NCBI GenBank assembly: GCA_034687125.1
Contig: JAQGBZ010000013.1
Span: forward strand, 62,001 to 126,000
DNA: 64,000 bases
Direction of reading: 5' to 3'
Source: Neelides folsomi
Lineage: Eukaryota; Arthropoda; Collembola; Neelipleona; Neelidae
The translations under genes were made by a program, and so were the position numbers. A model generated the notes under the pieces. It was not told the DNA's origin. It did not search any database and worked only from the letters and a program-made list of their open reading frames with translations. Shown here in pieces: positions 1 through 11,280 of this stretch. The number at the start of each line of letters is the position of its first letter. The stretch's first letter is position 1.

Positions 1-2740
1 TTGATTCGCCAAGAGAGTTTCTCCCGTCCCCGCCACTAGCATTAAGAGAAAAGTATGGAGAATCATAAATTTCCCAACAGCACCGGTTCGTAAAACAGGA
101 GCATTGTTATTATTAAGAAATGAACCTCGTAATTTGATTTCCTCTCGAGCTTCTTGTATGATATGGCTAGCTTATGCTTTCCCATTTCCTTCTCAACTAT
201 AATTGACGGAGCTCTTTTGTATCTTTCCTTCGTCTCGTTTCATTAATGTGTATTAAATTTAAAGTGATAGGAAGGTGGTAGCTTGAAACGGATGTTACGA
301 TGATTTTTCATCAAGGGAAGCAGATGATAAGGATAAGATAAAACAAGCCCTCTTATCAGGTAATATACGGCTCCCTTCTTTTATGTGTTGCATTACTGAT
401 GCTGATACTACATCCATAATTTGCTTTTTGAATTTAGTGGAGAATTTAATGAGGAAAACCTTTTAAAGGAAAACTTTCAAAAAGGTAGACGTCACATAGC
501 ATTTGAGAGTAAGGAGGACTTGTGATTCTTCCCCAATTTCCCTCCATTTCATTACACATGAGACCAAGGTAGATAGACACGAAGGATGTGAATAAATTTT
601 TTATTCCTATCCCTCTTTAACTTTACTGCTTAAATATATAAACTTGGAATACATACATGCATAAATAGTTATGCAATGTACTTAAGTCCTTATGTACTCC
701 ATGTGACTCAAGAGTCTGTAAGCAGATATTTGTGAAAATTTAAGGCTTCTCTCTGGCTGACTGTGAGTGGTCTCATATTTGTTCATGGACTGCTCTGTGA
801 AAGTATGGGAGAAGAAAAAAATGAATTATTTACCAAGTCAAATTATTCGTTTGGAATTATTGGCATCGAACCTCTGTGTGGGTGTACCTGTCAAAAATGT
901 CAGTTTTTGGCCAAGTGAGAGTTTTAAGGGTAACTGAATGAGCCAGTAAGAGACACACAATATTCCTCGCGTTCGAGTCACATTTTCTCTCGACGAGTGA
1001 ATGTGAGTTCAGGAGGAGAAAAAAATAACTTTTCATTTGCCAGAGTCCTTTCGCCTCTCAGAACCTCTGTTACCCGAATACAAATTCAATTCGATCCACT
1101 CCCGATTTCTCAAAGCTTTAGGCTTTTCAGCTTTGGTTTACAACATGTTATACGCGGTTATTATGGTCCAAGAGTCCAAGCTCAACGTTCTCATAAAATT
1201 TTATTCTCTGCTTCGTTCAAGGGAAAAATGAATTTAAAAAGGTGGTGGAGATTGAACAAAAAATTAATCATATTGCCAGTATTAAAATTTAATTATTGTA
1301 GATGTGTATTCTTCATAATTCATACCATTTTGTGTACCTATGTAATGTAGTATAATTTTGTTAAGATAAATGAATGTGGAATTTAATGTGGTTTCTGCTG
1401 ATCTAACAAAGTTGCCTTGAGTAAATAGGGTTTGTTAAATCAGTTTATGTAGTATGTAACCCCAAATGCTTGACTCCGTTGAGGTCTCGATTCAATTTTG
1501 AAAATATTTCTGGAAGATTGTCTAATCCAACATGATACTTTGTATCTAATTCTATGCATCATACATTTAACTTATAAACACTATATTACCTGTACATTCT
1601 ACCTATGTAGCAATATCTTTTATCTATAATACTAACAATATATTAAAAGATAGCACATTTATGTAATGTGTATACTATAGGTATAAAATACACTATTTTG
1701 TCCATTTCATAAATTCTGAGGAACACAAGTTCAATCCAACTTGGACCGAACCGAGTTCCAATTTATCTCCTCAAAATTACATTTTCATCACACGTTTCGA
1801 AATTTGTCCCCTTCCCAGAAAAGCATTGGTATTCAATGCAGCTCAGATTTCTTATTAAAGCGAAAGGTCTTACATACATAAATAGTTTTCCAACCTTAAT
1901 GAACTTCCTACCTTATTTCAATTCACAGCTTAAGCTTATTCAATTACTTTTTTTTGCATTTCATATGATAAAATAAATAAAAACAAAAAAAACAAATAAC
2001 GATTCAGAATCATAATTTGAGATCTTCTTTTGAGTCTTATGATTTTGCCTCTGGTGTAAGCAATGAGAATTTTAATACATAAATAATGAACATAATCAAA
2101 TGTAATTTAAAGTCAATTGTTTTAATTTAATATAAATAAATTTAATTTTGAAGTATTGTGGATTTGATTAAATGAACGGAAGCGGAAATTCAATTAATTA
2201 TAAAATGAATTAAAAAGTTTGAGGATAGTTGATTTGAACGGTGGATGTACTTGACTCCCCAAGAGAGCGATTGTGAGGTCAGGAGTCTTTAGTGTAAGTA
2301 GGGAAATGACGCATTGCTGGTTACTGATTTCACCTCAAGTAACTCGTCCCTCTCGGCCGCACGCGATGGCTCACTTATGAACCACCCATTCAACCAACTC
2401 TTTCACTCTCAAATACACACATAAAAGAAACGACAGAGGAGATGAATTGGACAATCAAACTCCGACTTCTTCTATTGACAACCTTCTCTTTTACCTATTC
2501 ACAGTTTAAGAGTCGGCAAAATGATCAATTGATTAGGAGAAAGAAGTGAAAGAAAAACCATATATTATTATTAAATCAAGTGAAGTAAAGATGAAACCAA
2601 CATAGCCAAATATCAGCAATCTCCAATAATCCACTACCTGTATAAGTTTTATTTTGGATAACCAATATTTCCTCCTTGTCTTTTTGCACGTTTACAAATT
2701 AGAATAGACAAATTAAGAATTTAGTAAATAACCAGCAATG
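1..2740. other. non-coding AT-rich stretch
   Basis: No exon could be supported here. Two short overlapping frames near 997-1350 have no recognisable motif and no good splice sites. The minus-strand exon at 3951-4067 belongs to a phosphatase whose following exons should lie in this direction. A search for its catalytic HCxxGxSR exon in this stretch failed, so the stretch is probably part of a long intron of that gene (inference). Confidence 0.4.
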
Positions 2741-2814
2741 GGCCCGTCTCCCGACGGGTTGGTAACTGATATCCATATAATGGATAGAAGTTACGAACCC
2801 GCTGGAGACGGGCC
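2741..2814. repeat. 74-nt extended imperfect hairpin
   Basis: The two arms pair almost end to end. GGCCCGTCTCC (2741-2751) pairs with GGAGACGGGCC (2804-2814), CGGGTT (2755-2760) with AACCCG (2796-2801), GTAACT (2762-2767) with AGTTAC (2789-2794), and TATCCA (2770-2775) with TGGATA (2781-2786). The loop is about 5 nt and the interruptions are 1-3 nt internal mismatches. That gives about 29 pairs, with GC-rich outer arms in otherwise AT-rich DNA. It could be a microRNA-like precursor, a tiny foldback element or the end of a mobile element. No coding frame explains it. Confidence 0.75.
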
Positions 2815-3271
2815 AATTCTGGTCAGTCCATCTTAATAAAATTCCAAAGTTTATCTGTTAATCGGGAAACCTACAGGGCTCATCAATACTCTTATTAGCC
2901 GCTTGAAACCTTTACTTAAAAATCCGTCTCTAAACGCAGAATAACCTAAAAAGCCAAGAGTGAAATTTAATTTGCAAGGGAAAAGAAACGTCGTAAAAGG
3001 CGTTTCTCTGCGAACAAATATAAATTGAGAATTGTTTGGGCCAATTTTAAAATATGAAATTGTCAAGCGTTGAATTTATTTGCGGGGAACTTTAAATAAT
3101 TTAATGGTTATTTAGCGTTAATTAATTAACGAAGCATTTTTATTAAAAAAGGGCCTGTCATGTTTTATGAGGGAAGATTCCGGTCAGATTGGCATTTAGA
3201 ATTGAGCCCCCTCTTGAGCAGTTTTCTCTAAAAGTCGGTGAACAACTGAGAGACACGGTTGTTTTATTATA

Positions 3272-3847
3272 TACCAGGTGAACAATATGTTCTGGTGAAT
3301 TTTCAAAAAGCTTTAATTACATGAATTAAATTGAATTGAATATTAATTAGATATTTAATTTGAGTTTATAATAAGGAATCTACTATGTAAGATTGTGATA
3401 GTTTTCATTCAAATGTTGCTCCTTTAATACACTTTTGAATTCTTGAACGCAAATCTTCAATTTCAAATAAAATTTTCTCTATTATGAAACCCGGACCATA
3501 CGATGGCATAAGCTGGGAAATTTTTTTAGATTTGGCCTTTTTATAAAGAGGGATGGATTATCACTATTAACAGGGTAAATCCTATGACCTATTCTATTGT
3601 TACATTAAATTTTATCTTCAACGATGAAGATCTTCTCTCCAGAGAAAATCACTTTCTTCACAAATTTCTTAATCTGCCTTTATTAATATGATTTCCCATC
3701 ATGGACTATATTGATTCATAAACGTTTACCAAAAGAAAGATTAAATGCATATTAAGTATTTATGGTAAACATATCATAAGATTACATAGAATACTTAATC
3801 GAATTCCCCTTTTCCATAACTTGCCAGAACATACTGTTCACCTGGTA
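3272..3847. mobile_element. Tc1/mariner-like MITE, 576 bp
   Basis: A 24-bp terminal inverted repeat differs at one position between the ends. The left end is 3272-3295 (TACCAGGTGAACAATATG...) and the right end is 3824-3847 in reverse complement (TACCAGGTGAACAGTATG...). The outermost TA at each end fits a TA target duplication, as in the Tc1/mariner superfamily. The 528-bp interior has no transposase frame, so this is a non-autonomous element. It lies 104 bp beyond the minus-strand phosphatase exon, probably in that gene's intron. Confidence 0.7.
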
Positions 3848-3950
3848 GAGATAATTTAATTGGTTTTCATAAAATTAAAATTGATTTGGATATTCTGAAC
3901 TACAAGTAATTATGGAGCAGATGTCATAAGATAAAATAAATATGAGTTAC

Positions 3951-4067
3951 CGAGTGGAGTCTTCGTGCAGCATCGTGGATAGCAATTATGTGGCTGATTT
4001 TGTGACGATCCAACTGGCAAGCATCTTTAGAATCACGATAGTTCCCAACAAAGAGTCCTGGTAGCAC
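3951..4067 (-). CDS. DUSP22/15-like dual-specificity phosphatase, exon 2 only
   Basis: This 117-nt (39-codon) minus-strand exon is bounded by an acceptor ending at 4068 and a GTAACT donor at 3950-3945, both in phase 0. It translates to VLPGLFVGNYRDSKDACQLD followed by RHKISHIIAIHDAARRLHS. This matches the N-terminal part of the atypical dual-specificity phosphatase DUSP22/DUSP15 family (insect CG10089-like), directly after the short myristoylated first exon MGNGMNK typical of that family. The family dephosphorylates phosphotyrosine and phosphothreonine and regulates JNK signalling. The catalytic HCxxGxSR exon should lie at lower coordinates but is not in the window. The first exon (ATGGGN-type) was not found between 4.1 and 9 kb. 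Whether the gene is functional cannot be judged from one exon. Confidence 0.85.
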
Positions 4068-7000
4068 CTGCGAAATAGGATTTCAATAAAAGATTATGCA
4101 AAAATCTCACTTAATTTCCTCATGTGCTCCATTGATTTTCAATTATTTTTAATGAATAACGATTCATTTCCTGGAACCTCAATTTCATGATATGATTTCA
4201 TTCCCTTTAGAAATGCAAAGCTAAACACTTATCTTCCCCACCCGCTCAATATTAATTAAATTCAACCGTTTTGCATTATAGTTTACGAGTCTTCCAAAAA
4301 GGAGAGTTATTTTTACCAATCTCATTTATCTTTTCCCTTTTCTTTTTCAATTAAGAGTTGTTGAGGAAGCACGTTCGTCTGGAAATGATTGTTTTATTTT
4401 CTAATTCCTTATGAATTGAAATGCCCGTTGGAGCTGGAAATGAAAAGGTGTTTGTGCATGGAATGGGTTAAGGCTGCCTTCCCATCAAGGGTAAAATTTA
4501 TGAGAGGTCGATAAAAAGGGAATTCTACAAAGTCCAATCATGAGGAGAATACAGATTATAGCCAGCAAACCAAAGGCCCCAGAAAACTTCCATTCCAACT
4601 TCCAATTAAACATTGGCTTATTAAGGCGTCTCTTTCATGAGTCAAAGTTGATAAGTATGTCTTATCTCCTTTGATCCATCGGAGAGAGAAAGTCATACTT
4701 GAGGCTCAGAGTCATAAATCTACTTATCTCTTTTAGGATTTCCTCGGTCCCATTTCAGCCCACATATAAGGGCTGGGAGGAAACGGATCCGGTTGGGAAC
4801 TTTCTCCATCTTCTTTGAGATTCTCATTAGCGGACATGAGCCTTCTCAGCTCTTCTTCCCCACCACTTACTTGACCTCCACCTCGAATATCCATTATCCC
4901 CAGAGAGCAATCTCGGTGTGAGGTGAGTCATGAAAACGTGCTCTCTCCGTTGTTTGCCCGCGAGAGAATAGGGACTGGGAATTGAATCCTCCTTATCCAC
5001 TCTCTGGCTCGGGTTTCATCCTATACACAAAAACCACTTTGGGAAAAGGGGCGAAAACATTATACGAAGGATTCTGTTGACTTATTTCTCATTGTCAATC
5101 CATCATCGTGAGTACACTTGGCCAGAGCAAATTTACCCCAGGAAATCTCGAATAGATTACTTTTTGCAATTTAGCAGTTTGCTCAACAATTTATTCTTTT
5201 AAATCACGTAATTGTTCATGTGAAATGGAGACATTCTTGATAAGAAAAATTAAGACTTTGCTTATGTTAATAAAAATTTATAAAAACAATTAACATTTTT
5301 GATCTTGTGAATTTTTGTTATTTTTAGTTCTTGTTTTATTATTTGGAATTTTGGGAATTGGAGCTCATTTGCTAAAATAATTCATTATAAATAGTTTCAT
5401 TTCACCCTTTATTACTGCTTATAAAAGAACATTAGATATTTGTAATCCACAAATAAAAGTTTAATTTGATAATTAATAATAATAAAATCAATTAAATGTC
5501 TGGGAATTTTCAGGATCACATACCATAGAGTGTGTGGTATACAGATACTTTTACTGTGCTTAACTTGTCTGCCACAGTCGTGCTTGTACTTATCGTAAAT
5601 AAAGTCTTGGTGTGCTAAACTAATAAATTAATAAAAATCTCTTGGCATATGAGTACAAAGTGCCTGTACTTATGTAGTCATATATGCAAGTTTATATTCT
5701 CTTTTAATAGTAGTATAAGTTCGCGGTACGTCCAATTTTTAAGAAAATAAATCATGTCGATAATAATAGAAATCACCCTCTTTGGACCTTAAAGCTTTTA
5801 AAATACTTTATTTGAGCTTTTTCGTTGGCCAATATCTCGAACATTCATTTTTCTATGCAATCTAAAAGGGCAGAGTTAAATAATAGGTTAGAGTTGAGAA
5901 GAAAGGGAAAAATATAAAAAATGACTCCTCATAAGTATTAGTCATATGAATGATTAGAAATGATTTCATACTTTTCCAATTACCCCCTTTCTCAAAAATT
6001 TCTTCTGGCTCAAACTTACTTTCTAATTTCCCCACGAATTGAGATCGTAATTCAAATTTCAAATTAAGATCGAAATGACTTCGAACTTTCGATCCTTGAG
6101 AATGGAATAAATTGACTGAGGAATTTGAATCCATTTCTAGTAAGATTTTAAGTAAGTAAGTATCATAATTTTAGTGCCTATATTTCTCCATATCTTTATA
6201 TGATTTATAATAAGATCCCGTAATAACATTCCTACTAGATAAGTCTCAATGTACGTCAGTATGAGAGTGTATAAAAAGCCTCAAAAGACCTTTCAGTATT
6301 TTTCCCGAATTGTTCGACATTTCAAATTTAACTCTTAGAATTTCCTTTCTTTTCATAATATGTATAATATGCGAGACTGAAGAAGAAATGAAAGTTTTCC
6401 TTGGCTGTCAGTTCCATTCTTATCTCACTCCTTGAGATATAATTTATTAGATCTCTCTCGAAGAGAATGAGACGGAGAGTTTTATTAAAATCTCCAGTAA
6501 TAATAATGCCTCCTGTACATGCTATTGAAATTCGACCTTACCTCAACTGTTCCCTCACTCAAGTTGAGTAATGAACAAACTGTTCCGAGAAATGAGAAAT
6601 TAAAAGAGAAAACAAGTTAAAATATATCCGAATATATGAAAAATTATATGTATCCGCGAAACAACATTTAATACAGTTGAACATTAAACAGTACTAATAA
6701 ATATCGTACATGTACTACCTATACCACATGTGGAAAATGAATATAGTACATATAAGTTTCTCTGAAGAATAAACTACATTTACTCACAATCAATGTGGGA
6801 AAAAATACGATCGCCGTTTGCAGCATGAATGGCTAAAATGAAACACATAAATTGTATCAAAAATATACATCACCAGTAAGAAATATTTTCTTTGGAGAAA
6901 AATGGAGTGATCTCAATTTCGCATTAAATTATGCTTTATTGTTCATATTTGCCGAATCTCTTATTGGAAAGATCTCATACATTTACAAAAGTAAGTGTTT

Positions 7001-9344
7001 GAGCCACAGCGACAATTTTTTTATTTATTCCACGAGTAAACTTTCATTTCTCTACCTTCGTTTTATAACCCGTATCGTTCTTATTATGCGGTACGAAGGT
7101 GAGCATTTTTCTGGTATATATACACGCAATCATATAGGCCTGGACAAGTAGGATGTATCATAAAGAATAATAATGAAGTTAAATCGATAAATGTATGAAG
7201 TTAATGGCACAACTAGAGGGATGATGTGACGGAGATAAATTTTATGAAAAGAGGAAGCCGGCTAGTGAGTTTTTAATGAAGGAAATTAGACTTAACTCCT
7301 CGGCATCGTTTGCTGTTTCTCTCAAAGGGAATTTGGAAAATTATTCCATTGAAGGCCCGCCACTCCCCGGTTCCTTCCTCATCATTAAGGATCTCCATTT
7401 GGGGATATTTGGGAAGGTGAGGGAGGGCGGAATTTATATTGCCTTCTTATCCCTCAGCGAATGTCTCTGGTGAGGCCGAGATTCTCACGGGGTTCCGGTC
7501 GGTGCGAGGTGGGACGGGCCGGTGAGGGAGATTTGCATTATTAGTGCCTCGACTCCCGATTAGAACCTCACTTCGACTCCTTCTTTAAAAGTGCATGAAA
7601 TCGATGGGGCTCCCAGGTCCCTTCGTTCCGTTTGCGATGAAAGGAAATGGGGAATTGGGAAAATCGATTGTTGTTCTTAAGTGATCTTTCCACATGAAAT
7701 ATTTCATGTGTATTTCCTACGGTGAGAATGGGAAGTCTCTTGAGGAATAAAACCGGCCTTGGCCGTTTTCCTTTCCAGACACATCATCTTGTCTTGAGAA
7801 GATATAGGATGAGGAAATATGAATGCAAAGAAAGTTTAAAGTAATAGTTGGGGCGACTGGGAATTGGATGAGAGATTTTGTAAGAATTGGATACTTACCC
7901 TATTCATGCCATAGAAGGGACGGAACCGATGTGTAGAAGATGCGGGAGTCCCTTGACTCTGACATTGGGTCCTAGGCGCCGTCAGCTCATTGAAGCTTTT
8001 GGAGTCGCGCCAAGAGTTCTTCGTGTTCTGATCACAAATTTCTTACTGACTGAGACCGGCTCTCGCCCGCCACGACTGATAGGACCGAGGCCTAAACGCG
8101 CCAGTCTCTACCGGGGACTTCGGCTATTCCGGCCGGAATGGCTCTGGAATCTGAATGGAGCCTTTCGGTCTCGATCGAAATAAGCGGCCCTTTCGCGATC
8201 CCCCGCACTCCCTCCCAAACAACCAGAGTTTCAGCTAAGGCTAATGGGACAACCGGATTCCGCTCACTGAGGAATCCGTCCCAATTCCTTTACTTTGTCT
8301 TTGTCTCTTAGGAGAGGTCGGAGTCGGGAAGAATAATCATAAATCCTATAAACCCCTTTCACATTTCATTTAATTTCGATCTCCCAAAGAACTCATCGTG
8401 AGAGCAATCATTTTTCTCTCTCCAAAAAGGACAAAAGATTTTCCTTCTTCATCCACTCCCAAAATGAATTTACTGTCTTATTTATTAGTTATTATAATTC
8501 TTCCATAAAAGTTATATTTGTATTCTACCTATGTATTGCATAGGAGATGTTCATTGCTGTACACAAATACTCATATAAATGGTACATGAAAATTATAATG
8601 TGTTAAGTTGTCGAAATAGCATAATAAATCTAGATAATGTTCTATAACTTTTGACCTTCAAGGTCATGAAAAATGTTTTATCTTTCATTTTTGTTCGCTT
8701 ATCATATTGAATCAATCTGACATTGTAATGATAATATTTATCCAGGTGCATCTTCATCAGCCTATAAGAATATTCAATGCACATGTGCATGTACAATGTA
8801 CATGCCAGTTTTATACCTAAAAGTTATAATTGAGCTGTTCATATTGACAAAAATTTATTTATTTTGTTAAAAATCATTTATGCGAGATTATCCTAACCGT
8901 GGTTTAAATTCTTGGGATAATTAAAATCACATTTAATTATTTAAATACACACTAACTTAAACTAAAATATGACTTGCATGACGGCGATTAAAATTGAAAG
9001 TGGTACAATATTAAAGTAGTGGTATTTAATGAAAATTGGTCTAATACAAACTTGGAAGGGCTTATTGATTTTCAACAAATTTTTTTAAATATTTCATAAG
9101 TAAAAAGTGTAAAAGATATTTCTACTAATATATATGATAATAAATTGGATTTTTATAGGAATTCTTCCTTTAATCACCTTTGCTCAAGAGCAAGAGCTTT
9201 ATTTTAAATTCATATACAGTTTAAAACTAAGTTTGTATAGTATGTAAATACATACAAATACAAGTGCAGCACAGCTTTGAAATTTAAGTGCAACAATAAA
9301 ATATTGAGTAAATCATAGTAAATTATTCGATCCATTTACCTTAG
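4068..9344. other. mostly non-coding, with GC-rich island at 7.3-8.3 kb
   Basis: Most of this stretch is AT-rich with no supportable gene. A TATA-like element (TATAAGG near 4766) with an initiator-like TCATTAG about 65 bp downstream is the only promoter-like signal, and it is weak. The 7.3-8.3 kb part is distinctly GC-richer. It holds overlapping short frames on both strands and a strong minus-strand donor (AGG|GTAAGTAT, at about 7900). None of the translations is recognisable. The first exon of the DUSP22/15-like gene and the signal-peptide exon of the downstream protease should be somewhere here but were not identified. Confidence 0.3.
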
Positions 9345-10590
9345 AACACAAATACCATTCAAAAATTATGTAATTAAAAATCCAAGCATTACGGGAAAAA
9401 CAAGAGCAATCAATATCACAAGGATAATAAACGGAATTCCAAAATATCCTGAACTTAATGCATATTCAACTCATTCACGATACATGGTCACACTGGTTGA
9501 TGTAAACAATTAACATATAAATGTCCAAATTTCAGTGTTCTCCGCAAATGAAAATTATAATTTCAAACAACGCTTGAATTTAAATTTTCTTAGGCCAACA
9601 GATCTCCTCCTGCTCTATTTTGCAGTGGGACAATGTTGAACAAAAAGTGGATCCTCACAGCTGCTCATTGTCTTCCATTTCCATCAAATACTCAAATTTG
9701 GCTGGGCTCTTTCGACCTTTCAATTCCGAATGAATCGGGAGAGTAATTACAACTTGGACGCAAGCTATTCATCCCGGGTAAATAAAGATATCGGTTCTGT
9801 ATGAATCGTATGGATTCTAAATTATGAAACAGTGTGTTTATTAATTTACCTGTTTGTTTCAGCTTTAATTATGCAACGTCGGTTCATGATATTTTACTAG
9901 TATTGAATTTATCGTCCCAGAAGGATGGGCACCAGGAAGAGACAGTTATCCACTCAAGGGAATTCAAACCCATAATGGTGTGACATATACCACTTTTATT
10001 CATCCAGTAAGGCTTTTGAAAGAATTTCCCATTTATCCTCTTGACGTGACTGTCGTTGGATGGGGAAGATTCAAATGTGGGGATCAAAATACTTCCCCAC
10101 TTCTTCTTAAAGCTTCCGTATATATCAATCTTTATGAATTTATGAATAAAATTAAAGAATCGATACATTATTCATAAACAGGTAATTTATCTGTATTAGT
10201 TTCAGTACTAGCTCCAAGTTTTCATTTAAGAGTGAAGTAGTAAACTATCCAGACTGCATTAAGTTTTATCAACCATTTTATTGGACACAAATGTGTGCAG
10301 TTTTCAATGGTAAAACATCAAGTCCAATGCCGGGTGATAGCGGTGGTCCAGTAATGCACGTTAGGCCAAACGAGCAAATCAATATTCAAGTAAATTTCCT
10401 TTCCTATCTAATATCACTAAATGAATATCGCCATTATTTATGAGTTTTATATCAATTTTTTCTCAAAAAGGCTGGGGTTACATCTTATATAAAAAATCAA
10501 GCTGGCCGTCCTGACATGGAATATCCTGCGGTGTTCACCAGGATTAATCCTTATATTGATTGGATCAGATCAGCTCAACTTCCCTGGTAA
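9345..10590 (+). pseudogene. trypsin/chymotrypsin-like serine protease with two frameshifts
   Basis: Five exons of an S1-family protease are visible: 9345-9501, 9594-9777, 9863-10117, 10231-10389 and 10471-10590. Splice phases agree throughout. The activation site is R|IINGI (9421). The catalytic triad is present: His in ILTAAHC, Asp in SVHDILLVLN, Ser in PGDSGGPV. The GWG and C-terminal VFTRINPYIDWI motifs are there too. Two lesions break the frame. A duplicated AG in GGAGAGTAAT (9739-9744) gives an immediate stop, and a 1-nt loss occurs near 9903-9911. Position 189 is Ser rather than Asp (SSPMPGDSG), suggesting chymotrypsin- or elastase-like preference. Cys191 and Cys220 are both absent, so that disulfide is lost. 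The signal-peptide exon was not found (a stretch near 9165-9200 reads ILPLITFAQEQE but its phase does not fit). An AATAAA lies at 10706. This is a pseudogene unless the indels are assembly errors. Confidence 0.85.
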
Positions 10591-10999
10591 AATCACTTTA
10601 GACAAATGGGAGTTAATTTATCGTATCATACAATATTTTAAAAAAATTGTGTTTGACATACATTAATTATTACATTAAATTTAAATAATAACAAATTATT
10701 CAGTGAATAAAAAAGCATTAAAAAGAATATTCGATTTATTATATGATTCTTTAATAATATTGATCGGTAATCATCATGCATCGTTTGCAAGTTTCTCACA
10801 ACAAATCGTAAGCAAAAACAAACGTTTGAAGAACAAAGATAAACTTTTGCCATTCAGTATTCCTATTTGACGTTAGAGGTCCGTTTTGCCTAGCGAGAAA
10901 AAGTCCTTGAAAAGAATTCGTCCGATAAACTTGTGCAAATGTGATTCTCAAGAGTTCGCAAATCTCGAGCCGCCAAGAGTCATTGAAATGACTCACAAT

Positions 11000-11154
11000 T
11001 ATAGTTCAATTACGGTGAATTTGCAATTGAGTTATACATTGGCCCATCATGTGCATTAATAAAAATTCTTATTTAGTTGGTAACAAAATTTAAATAATGC
11101 AGATGCAGGGGATATCCTATAACTCGAGCGCAAATTCACCTTGAATGAACTATA
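11000..11154. repeat. short imperfect inverted repeat upstream of CHMP1
   Basis: GGTGAATTTGC (11014-11024) is exactly complementary to GCAAATTCACC (11130-11140), and TATAGTTC (11000-11007) to GAACTATA (11147-11154). The arms are separated by about 105 bp and end about 130 bp before the CHMP1 start codon. It may be a tiny foldback element or a promoter-proximal structure. No target-site duplication was seen. Confidence 0.45.
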
Positions 11155-11280
11155 GTTGATTCCCATCTATAATGATTCATAATTAAACCATCGCTATTCA
11201 AAATCTCATATTCAGTTAACGACAATTACTATTTAAAGTTCTGAAGAATATTAGCTCAACGATTTCACAACTTGCTAAAC

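Noticed and set aside
835-985. tRNA-like B-box sequences (GTTCGAGTC near 971 and GGTTCGATGCC on minus near 870)
   Set aside because: No T-arm or acceptor stem pairing and no A-box at the right distance.
1-3940. Search for the DUSP22/15 catalytic exon
   Set aside because: No HCxxGxSR-coding segment was found on the minus strand.
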